A stretch of DNA of 64,000 bases, taken from positions 7,626,001 through 7,690,000 of the forward strand of contig NZ_JAGSHX010000006.1 of NCBI RefSeq assembly GCF_018138715.1, written 5' to 3'. Source of the stretch: Streptomyces asiaticus. GTDB lineage: Bacteria > Actinomycetota > Actinomycetes > Streptomycetales > Streptomycetaceae. The notes below the pieces were generated by a model. That model did no database searches. It had not been told where the DNA came from and saw nothing but the letters and a program-made list of their open reading frames with translations. The position numbers and the translations under genes are program-made. Below are positions 8,627 through 17,427 of this stretch, piece by piece. Each line of letters begins with the position of its first letter. Within the stretch, counting starts at the first letter, position 1.

Positions 8627-9067
8627 ATGGGGATGCCCGGCGGGCTGGACCGCTCGCCCTACAGCACCTTCACCCGGGCGTTCTCCTCCCAGCGGTCCCC
8701 CTCCTCCAGCGCCCAGGTCGCCCGCGAAGCCCTCGCCGGACGCCTGGTACACCTGGTGCGGGACGCCGGAATCACCGGGCGTGAGCTGTCCGCCCGGTGC
8801 GGCTGACACCCGGCCAAGGCCTCCCGCGTCCTGCGCGCCAAGGCCGCCCCCTCCGAAACCGACATCCGCGCCTGGTGCGCCGCCTGCTCCGCCCAGGACC
8901 AGACCGCGGACCTCATCGCCACCGCCCGCGCCGTGGACTCGATGTACCTGGAATGGCGCCGCCAGCACCGCGACGGGATGCGGGTCCGTTCGATCGAGGT
9001 CACAACCCACCCCGGGCCCCAGACGACGGTCAACATCACCACCAACGACACTAAGTCGAATGGGTGA
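8627..9067 (+). pseudogene. XRE-type regulator fragment with internal stop
   Basis: Reads ALAGRLVHLVRDAGITGREL then SARCG, a TGA at 8804-8806, then HPAKASRVLRAKAAPSETDI, continuing through DLIATARAVDSMYLEWRR to a stop at 9065-9067. This is the N-terminal HTH region of the Streptomyces XRE/DUF5753-type regulators, where the motif is CGWHPAKxSR. The TGA sits exactly at the expected tryptophan (TGG to TGA). The C-terminal DUF5753 domain is missing. It is inactive on both counts. Confidence 0.65.
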
Positions 9068-9087
9068 CGGGCCGGAGCTCTCAGGGC

Positions 9088-9646
9088 TTCAAGATCATCC
9101 CATGGCCCCTTTTGGGCTCACCTCGGCGATACCCCCTGCCGGTCTTCACGTTGGCGGTCTTCTATCGGCCATCCAAGACCACCGAGTACGTGCACATCGA
9201 CGCCCTGTTCGGCGAGCCGGGCAAGAACGTCATCGACCTGACCTGATCGAGTCCCAGTTCCGGCACCTGATGCGGGTGGCCGTCTCCGTCCGCGAGGGCG
9301 TCAGTGGGTCGGCTTCGGCAACCGCGGTGTCATCGCCGACAACGACCCCGTCGAGCAGGAGAAGGCGATGAAGTTCAACGGCTTGTTGACCAACGCGGTG
9401 ATCTTCCACAACGCCCTGGACATCGCGGAGATCGTCCGCCAACTGCTGGAGGAGGGATGGGAGATCGACCCGGAGGACCTGGCGCGCATTTCGCCGTACC
9501 TGACCGAGCACATCAAACGGTTCGGCGAGTACTCCACCCACGAACTCGGCATCCAGCCCGAGGTATACGACCCCAAGCTCGACGTCGACTTCACCCAGCT
9601 CCGAGACCAGGACCTGCGTGCCGAGGGCTTCGGCACAGCAGCCTGA
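9088..9646 (+). pseudogene. Tn3-family transposase remnant (internal deletion, frameshift)
   Basis: Pieces of a Tn3-type TnpA C-terminal half: FYRPSKTTEYVHIDALFGEP at about 9155-9225, SQFRHLMRVAVSVREG at about 9252-9300, then in another frame QWVGFGNRGVIADNDPVEQE through HNALDIAEIVRQLLEEGWEI and RISPYLTEHIKRFGEYSTHE to the stop at 9646. About 75 residues that normally lie between VREG- and -QWVGFGN are absent and a stop occurs at 9244-9246. The DDE catalytic region is incomplete. No resolvase or terminal repeat was recognised nearby. Confidence 0.75.
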
Positions 9647-9800
9647 TACGCCCGACACCAGCACCGGACGCGTCCAAGGGGGCTGACCTAAGAAGCTGTC
9701 TTTCCGGGCTTGAGGGCTGCGTTTTCGCTGGTCGGGCGCGGGGCCGGAGGTTCCGTGGGAGTAGTGGCCCGTCGTGCTGCAGCTCCCGGTGAGGTCGTGG

Positions 9801-9925
9801 ATGCCGTCGGTGGTTGGCCTGCTCGAACAGCGTGAGCTGGGTGCTCGCCGTCGCGTGGACGAACTATGAGAGGAGGCCGGCCGTGTCCAGGCCGAGTCGG
9901 CCGTGGCCGAGCAGAGCGGAATCCC
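9801..9925 (+). pseudogene. Remnant of an IS-associated coiled-coil protein
   Basis: Reads MPSVVGLLEQRELGARRRVD, then a TGA at 9867-9869, then EEAGRVQAESAVAEQSG in the same frame. Heptad-like charged helices of this type begin small proteins found near transposases in Streptomyces genomes. Only the N-terminus is present. The rest of 9647-9954 shows nothing recognisable. Confidence 0.3.
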
Positions 9926-9954
9926 AGCGTGGATCTTCCTTGCCGGGTGCGGCG

Positions 9955-10863
9955 TTATGGCGCCGCGCGAAGCTGTGCGGCCTCCTGGCGCAGCGCCCCC
10001 ACGGTGGCCGTCACCTCGGGAGAGCGGTCGCGGACCGTGACGGCGACGATGGCTCGGCCGAGCCAGGCGGGGTCGTCGACTTGGACGATGCGGACGCCGG
10101 TGGGGACCGCGGCGGCCGCTACTTCGGGGAGTACGGCGATGCCGAGACCGGCGGCGACAAGGCCGAGGCGAGTGGGCCATTCGCGGGCGGCATAGGCGAT
10201 CCGCGGGTGGTCGAGGGTTGGCCAGGCGCCGAACTGGGGGTCGTCGCGGAGGCCCTTGCCGACGATCCAGGGTTCGTCCCCCAGCTCGGTCACCGGAATG
10301 GGTTGGCGGCCGGCGAGCCGGTGGTTCGCGGGGACGGCGAGCAGGAGACGGCCGTCGAGGAGCAAGTCGCGGCGCAGTCCCTCGAAATCGTAGGCGGGCA
10401 GGTCCGCTCCCACACCGATCACTGCGACGTCGATGCGGTGAGCGCGGAGTTGGCGAAGCTGCGTGGGCGAGGACGCCTCGCCGAACTCGGCGATCAAACC
10501 CGGGTGGTCGTTCCGCAGGCGGGCCATTGCCCTGGGGACGAGCACGGCGGCAGCCGAGGGGAACGCCGCGATGGCGACGCGTCCGGTGAGGTGGTCCTGC
10601 AACCCGGCGAGGTCTGTGCTGACGGCGTCGATCTCGTTGAGGGCTGTTGCGGCCCGGCGGGCGAGCATCATGCCCGCGGGAGACGGGGTCACCCCGCGGG
10701 CGCCCCGGACGAACAGCGGTACGCCTGCGGCGGCTTCCATCGCCGCCATCTGACGGGACACCGCTGACTGGGTGTATCCGAGTGCGTCGGCCGCGGCGGT
10801 GAACGAGCCGGTGTCGATCACGGCCTGGACGACGCGGAGACCGGTGAGGGTGAAGTCGGCCAC
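9955..10863 (-). CDS. LysR-family transcriptional regulator
   Basis: About 302 residues, standard LTTR length. The N-terminal HTH (LRVVQAVIDTGSFTAAADAL, YTQSAVSRQMAAME) is followed by a linker and the periplasmic-binding-protein-like effector domain (GRVAIAAFPSAAAVLVPRAM to GLGIAVLPEVAAAAVP). The GTG at 10863 is chosen because AGGA lies seven bases upstream; an ATG at 10881 is possible. It is divergent from the SDR gene at 10993, which it probably regulates together with itself. Confidence 0.93.
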   Translation of the reverse strand: MADFTLTGLRVVQAVIDTGSFTAAADALGYTQSAVSRQMAAMEAAAGVPLFVRGARGVTPSPAGMMLARRAATALNEIDAVSTDLAGLQDHLTGRVAIAAFPSAAAVLVPRAMARLRNDHPGLIAEFGEASSPTQLRQLRAHRIDVAVIGVGADLPAYDFEGLRRDLLLDGRLLLAVPANHRLAGRQPIPVTELGDEPWIVGKGLRDDPQFGAWPTLDHPRIAYAAREWPTRLGLVAAGLGIAVLPEVAAAAVPTGVRIVQVDDPAWLGRAIVAVTVRDRSPEVTATVGALRQEAAQLRAAP

Positions 10864-10992
10864 GCCGTCATCCTGACACATTCTGAAACCGCATGTCTTC
10901 TATGCAAGACCTTCGCTGGTGGAATGTCTCGATCAACAGCACGATGGAACAGCAACAGCAAGCAATCCATCCACCTGCAGGGAGCACCAGCC

Positions 10993-11796
10993 ATGGCCAA
11001 GACCTGGTTCATCACAGGCAGCTCGAGGGGGTTCGGCCGCGAGTGGGCGGAGGCGGCGCTCGAACGCGGCGATCATGTCGCGGCGACGGCCCGGGACGAC
11101 AGCCAGTTGACCCCTTTGGTCGAGCGGCACGGAGATGCGGTATTGCCGGTCCGGCTCGACGTTACCGACCGCGCCGCGGTGCATGAGGCGGTGCAGCGTG
11201 CCCACGCGCATTTCGGTTCGCTGGACATCGCGATCAACAACGCCGGCTACGGGCATTTCGGCATGGTCGAGGAGGTGAACGAGGACGACCTCCGTGCTCA
11301 GATGGAGACCAACTTCTTCGGTGCGGTGTGGGTCACACAGGCCGTGCTGCCTCTCATGCGGTCGCAGCGATCGGGGAGGATCCTGCAAGTGACCAGCGAG
11401 GGCGGCGTACGTGCATTCCCCGGCATCGGTGCGTACCACGCCTCCAAATGGGCCCTTGAGGGGTTGTCGGAGTCCCTGGCGCAAGAAGTTGCAGCCTTCG
11501 GCATCCACATCACCAACGTCGAGCCCGGCCCCTACGCCACCGACTGGCTGGCCCGCGGGGCACGGCACAGCGAGCTGTACCCGGACTACGCCGAAGTCCG
11601 CGCGGCTACTGCACCGGATTTCGAGGTAGGCGACCCGCGCGCGACCCGTGACGCGATTCTTCAGATCGTCGATGCGGACCAGCCCCCGCTGAGGATCTTC
11701 CTCGGCAAGTCCTTCACCGATGTCGCTGGTCTCTACGAGGAGCGTCTGAGCACCTGGCGTCAGTGGCAGCCGGTCTCCCTGGCTGCGTTCGGCTAA
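10993..11796 (+). CDS. Short-chain dehydrogenase/reductase (SDR)
   Basis: 267 residues, classical SDR. The cofactor loop TGSSRGFGRE (TGxxxGxG) is near residue 8, ARDDS and LDVTD bind the cofactor, NNAGYG is the structural NAG, and the catalytic triad sits in VTSEGGVRAF (Ser) and YHASKWALEG (YxxxK). ARDD at the end of strand 2 suggests NADP(H). The ATG at 10993 has GGGAG ten bases upstream. The start is SDR-a-like with an IN(N/T)AGYG...M..N.(F/L)G pattern shared with the SDR at 45617. Divergent from the LysR gene; substrate unknown. Confidence 0.92.
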   Translation: MAKTWFITGSSRGFGREWAEAALERGDHVAATARDDSQLTPLVERHGDAVLPVRLDVTDRAAVHEAVQRAHAHFGSLDIAINNAGYGHFGMVEEVNEDDLRAQMETNFFGAVWVTQAVLPLMRSQRSGRILQVTSEGGVRAFPGIGAYHASKWALEGLSESLAQEVAAFGIHITNVEPGPYATDWLARGARHSELYPDYAEVRAATAPDFEVGDPRATRDAILQIVDADQPPLRIFLGKSFTDVAGLYEERLSTWRQWQPVSLAAFG

Positions 11797-11879
11797 AGCG
11801 GCAACGCTGGGTATCAGTGGTGTGCGAGTCGGGAGCGAAGGCGCCGTCGATTCCGTCAGCGTCCCCCTCGGCCGCTTCG

Positions 11880-12012
11880 ACGAGCGGGGAATGAGGATCT
11901 TCTCGTAGGCGGTGACGGCATCGCCGACGGTGGTGTGTCCGGTGAGGGCCTGGGTCAGGCCAGCGCCGTCGCGCATGGCGAGGTTGGCGCCCATGCCCGA
12001 GAAGGGGGGTGC
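11880..12012 (-). pseudogene. FAD monooxygenase C-terminal remnant
   Basis: The minus frame reads GMGANLAMRDGAGLTQALTG then VGDAVTAYEKILIPRS. This is the second FAD-binding segment of aromatic-ring monooxygenases, usually G-GANLAM-DGA-LA--L with a following Y---L-PRS helix. No Rossmann N-terminus is found nearby. It may be left from a rearranged copy of a gene like that at 1-373. Confidence 0.6.
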
Positions 12013-12109
12013 CCCTGTCTGTTTCGTCAACCCTGGCGGGGTTGGTTCGTGGCGGTTCATGCCGGTTTTCGGGAACGTCCCGCGAAGCGCGACGTTCTTG
12101 GCGGATCGG

Positions 12110-12170
12110 GTGCGGTTCACGCGCCGGCGGGCCAGGCGGAGGATGGCCTGGGTGTGTGTCTTGCCGCGTG
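12110..12170 (-). pseudogene. Possible IS110-type transposase C-terminal scrap
   Basis: The minus strand reads KTHTQAILRLARRRVN, a string seen near the end of IS110/transposase-20 proteins (-H-QA---LARRR-NVL-). After VN it diverges at once. It lies directly upstream of the antitoxin promoter region. Very short, hence low confidence. Confidence 0.3.
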
Positions 12171-12202
12171 CGCGCTGCCGCGTGGAGTGTACAGTTCTGT
12201 TC

Positions 12203-12460
12203 ATGAGTGACACGTTGCCGATTACAGAGGCTCGGGCCCGGTTCGGGTCGCTGGTGCGTCGCGCGTCCCATGCCCGTGAGCGGATCACCATCACCGACCA
12301 TGGCCAGCCCGCGGCGGTCCTGATCAATCCGCAGGAACTGGCCGACCTCGAGGACGCCCTGGCCCTGGCGCAGTACCGGGCGCGGCAGGCGTCCGGCGAG
12401 GCCACGGGTGTGCCGCATGAGCAGGTGCGTGCCCAGCTCGGGCTGGGGCACGCTTCTTGA
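12203..12460 (+). CDS. Type II antitoxin, Phd/YefM family
   Basis: 85 residues. The N-terminal Phd/YefM DNA-binding fold reads LPITEARARFGSLVRRAS then RITITDHGQPAAVLINPQEL, the usual antitoxin signature; the charged C-terminal tail (ALAQYRARQASGEATG) would wrap the toxin. A TACAGT box (12190-12195) lies only eight bases before the ATG, so the transcript may be leaderless. The flanking TGTACAGTTCTGTTCA is partly symmetric and could be the autoregulatory operator. The gene overlaps the toxin start by four bases. Confidence 0.93.
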   Translation: MSDTLPITEARARFGSLVRRASHARERITITDHGQPAAVLINPQELADLEDALALAQYRARQASGEATGVPHEQVRAQLGLGHAS

Positions 12461-12708
12461 CCTACACGATCATCTGGGACGAGGGCGCGGTGAACGCGGC
12501 CGCCCGGTTCCTCAAGGACGACCCAGACGGCCTACGGCAGCTGATGGACGCCGTCGACCTGCTCGCCGACACCCCGCGGCCGGCGGGCACCGCGGAGTAT
12601 GGCTCCCCGGACCTGCGCCGCATGCACGTCGGCCGTTACCGCGTCCTGTACGAGATCACAGAAACCACTGTGACCATCGTGGTGATCCACATCGGCCGCA
12701 TCGGCTGA
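12457..12708 (+). CDS. Type II toxin, RelE/ParE family
   Basis: 83 residues, normal RelE size. The TTG start at 12457 overlaps the antitoxin stop as TTGA, typical translational coupling. The protein has YTIIWDEGAVNAAARFLKDD (N-terminal strand and helices) and DLRRMHVGRYRVLYEI with the core strand and basic residues, then VVIHIGRIG at the end where RelE toxins usually place an aromatic or basic catalytic residue (-GHR--IY). The shortened IGRIG tail may weaken activity. RelE toxins cut ribosome-bound mRNA. Confidence 0.92.
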   Translation: MTYTIIWDEGAVNAAARFLKDDPDGLRQLMDAVDLLADTPRPAGTAEYGSPDLRRMHVGRYRVLYEITETTVTIVVIHIGRIG

Positions 12709-12882
12709 ACCAAGCGGGCCCGGCAGCGGACGCGGACTGCGGAGCAGCTGCTGCCAAGCACCCATGGCAAGCCAAACCCCGCCTCCAACGTCGCCGCCAG
12801 GCTGTGGTCACCGAGGCCGCCCCTTTGTGCCGGGCCCGTTCCGAGCCGGGGCTTACCTTGTGATCCGTGCGGGCCGGGCGCT

Positions 12883-13891
12883 CTACAGCAGCCCTCTCAG
12901 CGGCAGGATGCGCTCGGTGAGCTGTCCGCGCAGCTTTCCTTCGGCGGTGTTGGTTTCGGCGAGCCAGTCGGCAGTGATCAGCAGTCCGGCGTGCTCGGCG
13001 ACTTCCTCGGGTGGCAGGGCGGTGAACGCGGCGGCCTGGTCCAGGTTCAGCCCGCCGTCCTCGGAGTGTCCGAGGCGGCCGTCGGGGCGGGCGTGGGCGG
13101 CGGTGTACAGGACCAGGAGCCGGGTGGCGGCGCCCAGTTTCTTTTTGCGGAGCTTCCGGTCACCGACGACTTTCTGGGCCCAGCCGGAGATCCTGGCGCG
13201 GGTGGTCTTGCCGAAAGTGAACGGGCGGGGCTGGGGGGGCAGCAGGGTGGGGACGGTGACCGCGGTGGGGTCCTCGGAGCGGGAGGCCATCACCTCGGAG
13301 ACGGTGCCGGGCGGGCACAGCCAGCCGCCGGTGACCAGCCGCTGAAGCACCCGCTCGGCATCGTCCGGAAGCCAGCCGGTCAGGTCCTGGCCGGTGACGT
13401 TCCCGGTGCCGGCGCGCGCGGCCCGCAGGGTGAGCCTGAGTACCTTCAGGCGCACCTCGGCCTCCGGGTGTGGGGAGTGGGCGGCGACGTAGTCCAGCAC
13501 GGCACGGGCGTGCACGGCCTGTGGCCCGGTCAGCAGCCGTTCCACCAGCTGGTTGCCGACCGCCCTGTCGCCGACCGCCAGCTGGTCGTTGCCCGCTGGG
13601 TCACCGGCCATCTGGCCGCCACGGTTGGCGTGCATCTCGCGGGTGGTCTGCGCGACCTTCTCGGCACGCTTCGCCTCGTGGCGCAGGGCGCCGTCGCCAC
13701 TGACGTCGGCCCACCAGGCGAAGGCGCGGGCCTTGCGTTCGTGGAGCCCGGCGAGGAGGGCGAGGTCGGGCTCGGTGCGCTGTAGGTGGCACGGAACGCG
13801 TCCCCGAGCTCGATGAACTCCAACCGCAGAGCGCCGGGTTCAAGGTCGTGCGGCACGATCCGCTGCGCGATCTTCCCCCACCGCTTCGCCC
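12883..13891 (-). pseudogene. Hypothetical protein, 3' part of an IS-split gene
   Basis: A gene of unknown function disrupted by the IS at 13892-15102. From the IS edge it reads AKRWGKIAQRIVPHDLEPGA then RLEFIELGDAFRATY. After a 1-2 nt shift near 13785 it continues LQRTEPDLALLAGLHERKAR, AFAWWADVSGDGALRHEAKR, and on to GQLTERILPLRGLL at 12883. The 250 residues downstream of an internal ATG (13635) stay open. A basic stretch (ISGWAQKVVGDRKLRKKKLG) and winged-helix-like features suggest a nucleic-acid-related role, but no family is recognised. The 5' end is at 15103-15186. Confidence 0.6.
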
Positions 13892-15102
<1,211 letters not shown>

Positions 15103-15186
15103 CCCGTGGACCGCGCGCAGGACCGCCACGGTGGTGGCCCGGCCCAACGGGGCACCGAACCAGTGTTGGGGAGCCCCCGTTGTCAT
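15103..15186 (-). pseudogene. 5' fragment of the IS-split hypothetical gene
   Basis: ATG at 15186 opens MTTGAPQHWFGAPLGRATTV then AVLRAVHG, and the frame meets the IS end at 15102. Joining this directly to the fragment beyond the IS (AKRWGKIAQRIVPHD) gives one smooth protein, so both pieces are taken as one gene of about 370 codons. No clear ribosome binding site precedes the ATG. Confidence 0.55.
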
Positions 15187-15262
15187 GGAAATTGCTCCGA
15201 CCTCTTGACGCCGCACCCACCGAGTGTCAGCATCTTAACGCATCCGAAATATTAAAGCAATC

Positions 15263-15277
15263 TTCATTATTAATGAA
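15263..15277. promoter_or_regulatory. Perfect 15-bp palindrome, candidate operator
   Basis: TTCATTA-T-TAATGAA, a perfect inverted repeat in an unusually AT-rich patch (15230-15280) ahead of the broken GH13 gene and the fucoside locus. Its compact, symmetric form suits a repressor site; no regulator gene adjoins it. Confidence 0.4.
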
Positions 15278-15357
15278 CTCCCGGATCTCGGTCCGGAACT
15301 CGCAGGCCGGCGCCGGTGCGCGGCGCGTCGACTCCGCTGAGGAAGACGGCAGACCTC

Positions 15358-15855
<498 letters not shown>

Positions 15856-15897
15856 TGGACATGTCGTGAAGGGCCCCACCGGAGGTGCAGTCAAGAA

Positions 15898-17202
15898 ATG
15901 ACCATCGTGCGCCAGACGTTCGCCAACCTCCGCGAGCACCCCGGTCGTCCTCTCGGCGGCCCGCTCCGCCTTGCCGTGGCCGGTGCCGGGGCGCGCGGCA
16001 CCGGATACGCGGCTCTGGCCGCGGCGGGGGAGACACCCGTCGCGTTCACCGCCGTCGCCGAGCCGCGCGATGCTCGCCGAGCGGCCTTCGCCGAGCAGTA
16101 CGGGGTGCCGCTCGACCACCGGTACGCCGACTGGCGCGAGTTGGCCGAAGCGCCCCGCCTTGCGGACGCCGTACTCATTACGCTGCAGGACGCCCAACAC
16201 ATCGGGGCGGTGGAGGCGTTCGCCGCACGCGGCTACGACATCCTGCTGGAAAAGCCGATGGCGACCGGCATGGAGGAGTGCGACCGCATCACTGAGGCGG
16301 CCACGTCGGCGGGGGTGTCGCTGACCGTCTGTCACGTCATGCGTTACTCGCCCTATACACGCCGTCTCAAAGAGCTCCTCGACAGCGGCCGCATCGGCGA
16401 CCTGGTCAGCGTCCAACACCTGGAGCCCATCGGCTATTGGCACTTCGCCCACTCGTATGTACGTGGGAATTGGCGCCGCGAAGACTTGTCGTCCTTCTTG
16501 CTTCTCACTAAGTCGTGCCACGACATCGACTGGCTCGGCCACCTCGTCGGGCAGCCCGTGGCCGCGGTGTCTTCCTTCGGTTCCCTCAGCCATTTCCGTG
16601 CCGAGAACGCCCCGGCCGGGGCGAGCGGGCGCTGCGTCAGCTGCGCCGTCGAGCCCGACTGTCCGTACTCGGCCGGCAAGCTCTACCCGGTCGGTCTGCG
16701 CGAGGGCGGCGTGAAGCGCTACTTCACCCGGATCGTCGCCGACGAGATGACCGCGGAGGCGGTGGAGACGGCTCTGGCCGAGGGCCCGTACGGGCGCTGT
16801 GTTTACGCCTGCGACAACGACATTGTCGACCACCAAGTCGTCAACCTCCAGTACGAGGGCGGCGTCACCGCCTCCTTCACCCTCACCGCCTTCACTCCGC
16901 AGGAGAACCGCCACACCAAGCTCTTCGGCACTCACGGCCAGATCACCGGCGACGGCCGGACGATCGAGATCTACGACTTCCGCACTGATGAGCGCACCGT
17001 CATCGACACCGACAACGGCGGCGCCTCGGCCGCCGAAGGCCACGGCGGCGGAGATGCCGGCCTGATCGAGGCATTCGTCCGCGCTCACCATGAGGGCCGC
17101 CCGGACCTGCTGCTCACCGGCCCGGAGGCCAGTCGCGACAGTCATCGCGTCGTCTTCTCGGCCGAGAGGTCCCGCCGCACCGGCCAGGTCGTCCGACTCT
17201 GA
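15898..17202 (+). CDS. Gfo/Idh/MocA-family oxidoreductase
   Basis: 434 residues. The N-terminal Rossmann domain has LRLAVAGAGARGTGYAAL (GxGxxG) and VAEPRDARRAAFAEQYG. The family signature LLEKPMATGMEECDRI (EKP) is near residue 120 and the MRYSPYTRRLKELLDSGRIG helix follows. The substrate domain has SCHDIDWLGHLVG with the catalytic-type H-D pair and a Cys cluster (GRCVSCAVEPDCPYSAGK), seen in a sugar-active subgroup. GGAGG lies nine bases before the ATG. It probably oxidises a monosaccharide, perhaps L-fucose released by the downstream fucosidases; this is inferred from position. Confidence 0.92.
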   Translation: MTIVRQTFANLREHPGRPLGGPLRLAVAGAGARGTGYAALAAAGETPVAFTAVAEPRDARRAAFAEQYGVPLDHRYADWRELAEAPRLADAVLITLQDAQHIGAVEAFAARGYDILLEKPMATGMEECDRITEAATSAGVSLTVCHVMRYSPYTRRLKELLDSGRIGDLVSVQHLEPIGYWHFAHSYVRGNWRREDLSSFLLLTKSCHDIDWLGHLVGQPVAAVSSFGSLSHFRAENAPAGASGRCVSCAVEPDCPYSAGKLYPVGLREGGVKRYFTRIVADEMTAEAVETALAEGPYGRCVYACDNDIVDHQVVNLQYEGGVTASFTLTAFTPQENRHTKLFGTHGQITGDGRTIEIYDFRTDERTVIDTDNGGASAAEGHGGGDAGLIEAFVRAHHEGRPDLLLTGPEASRDSHRVVFSAERSRRTGQVVRL

Positions 17203-17313
17203 TCTGCCACGGATTCCGTCCGGCCGGTGGAGGGACCGCCTCCGGCCTACGGCGTCCACGCGCATTGCCGCACCTGAAATAACGCCTCAACCCCGAGGCG
17301 CCCAAGAGCCGGG

Positions 17314-17333
17314 CCGCCCACCGCACTGGGCGG
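17314..17333 (+). terminator. Hairpin after the Gfo/Idh/MocA gene
   Basis: CCGCCCA and TGGGCGG form a perfect 7-bp stem with a six-base loop, 110 bp after the oxidoreductase stop and before the next gene's leader. No T-tract follows, as is usual in Streptomyces. It may terminate or attenuate between the two genes. Confidence 0.45.
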
Positions 17334-17367
17334 TCGCGCATGCACACCACATGAAGGAGTGGAGCAC

Positions 17368-17427
17368 GTGCATACGCGTATGGCCGTGACCTTCAACCCG
17401 TTACCCCACCTGGGAAGGGATCAGTGA
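17368..17427 (+). CDS. 19-aa upstream ORF coupled to the GH95-like gene
   Basis: GTG at 17368 has AAGGAG exactly eight bases upstream, a better site than that of the large gene. It encodes a 19-residue peptide starting VHTRMAVTFNPLPH and ends in TGATG (17425-17429), where its stop overlaps the ATG of the glycosidase. The arrangement suggests translational coupling or a regulatory leader. The peptide has no recognisable family. Confidence 0.4.
   Translation: MHTRMAVTFNPLPHLGRDQ
17371..17382. promoter_or_regulatory. Perfect 12-bp palindrome CATACGCGTATG
   Basis: A self-complementary 12-mer with a central CG, as in LacI-family half-sites, 45 bp upstream of the GH95-like start and inside the short upstream ORF. 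A repressor site is possible; no second copy was found elsewhere in the locus. Confidence 0.35.

Noticed and set aside
6767..8806. Plus-strand 679-codon open frame
   Set aside because: It crosses the antisense of the MmyB-type regulator and an alternate frame of the SRPBCC gene. Only its last part (8486-8806) carries recognisable relic domains.
1..12012. The monooxygenase N-terminus (1-373) and C-terminal relic (11880-12012) as halves of one gene
   Set aside because: The first is cut only by the window edge, so its own C-terminus may lie outside. Nothing links the two directly.
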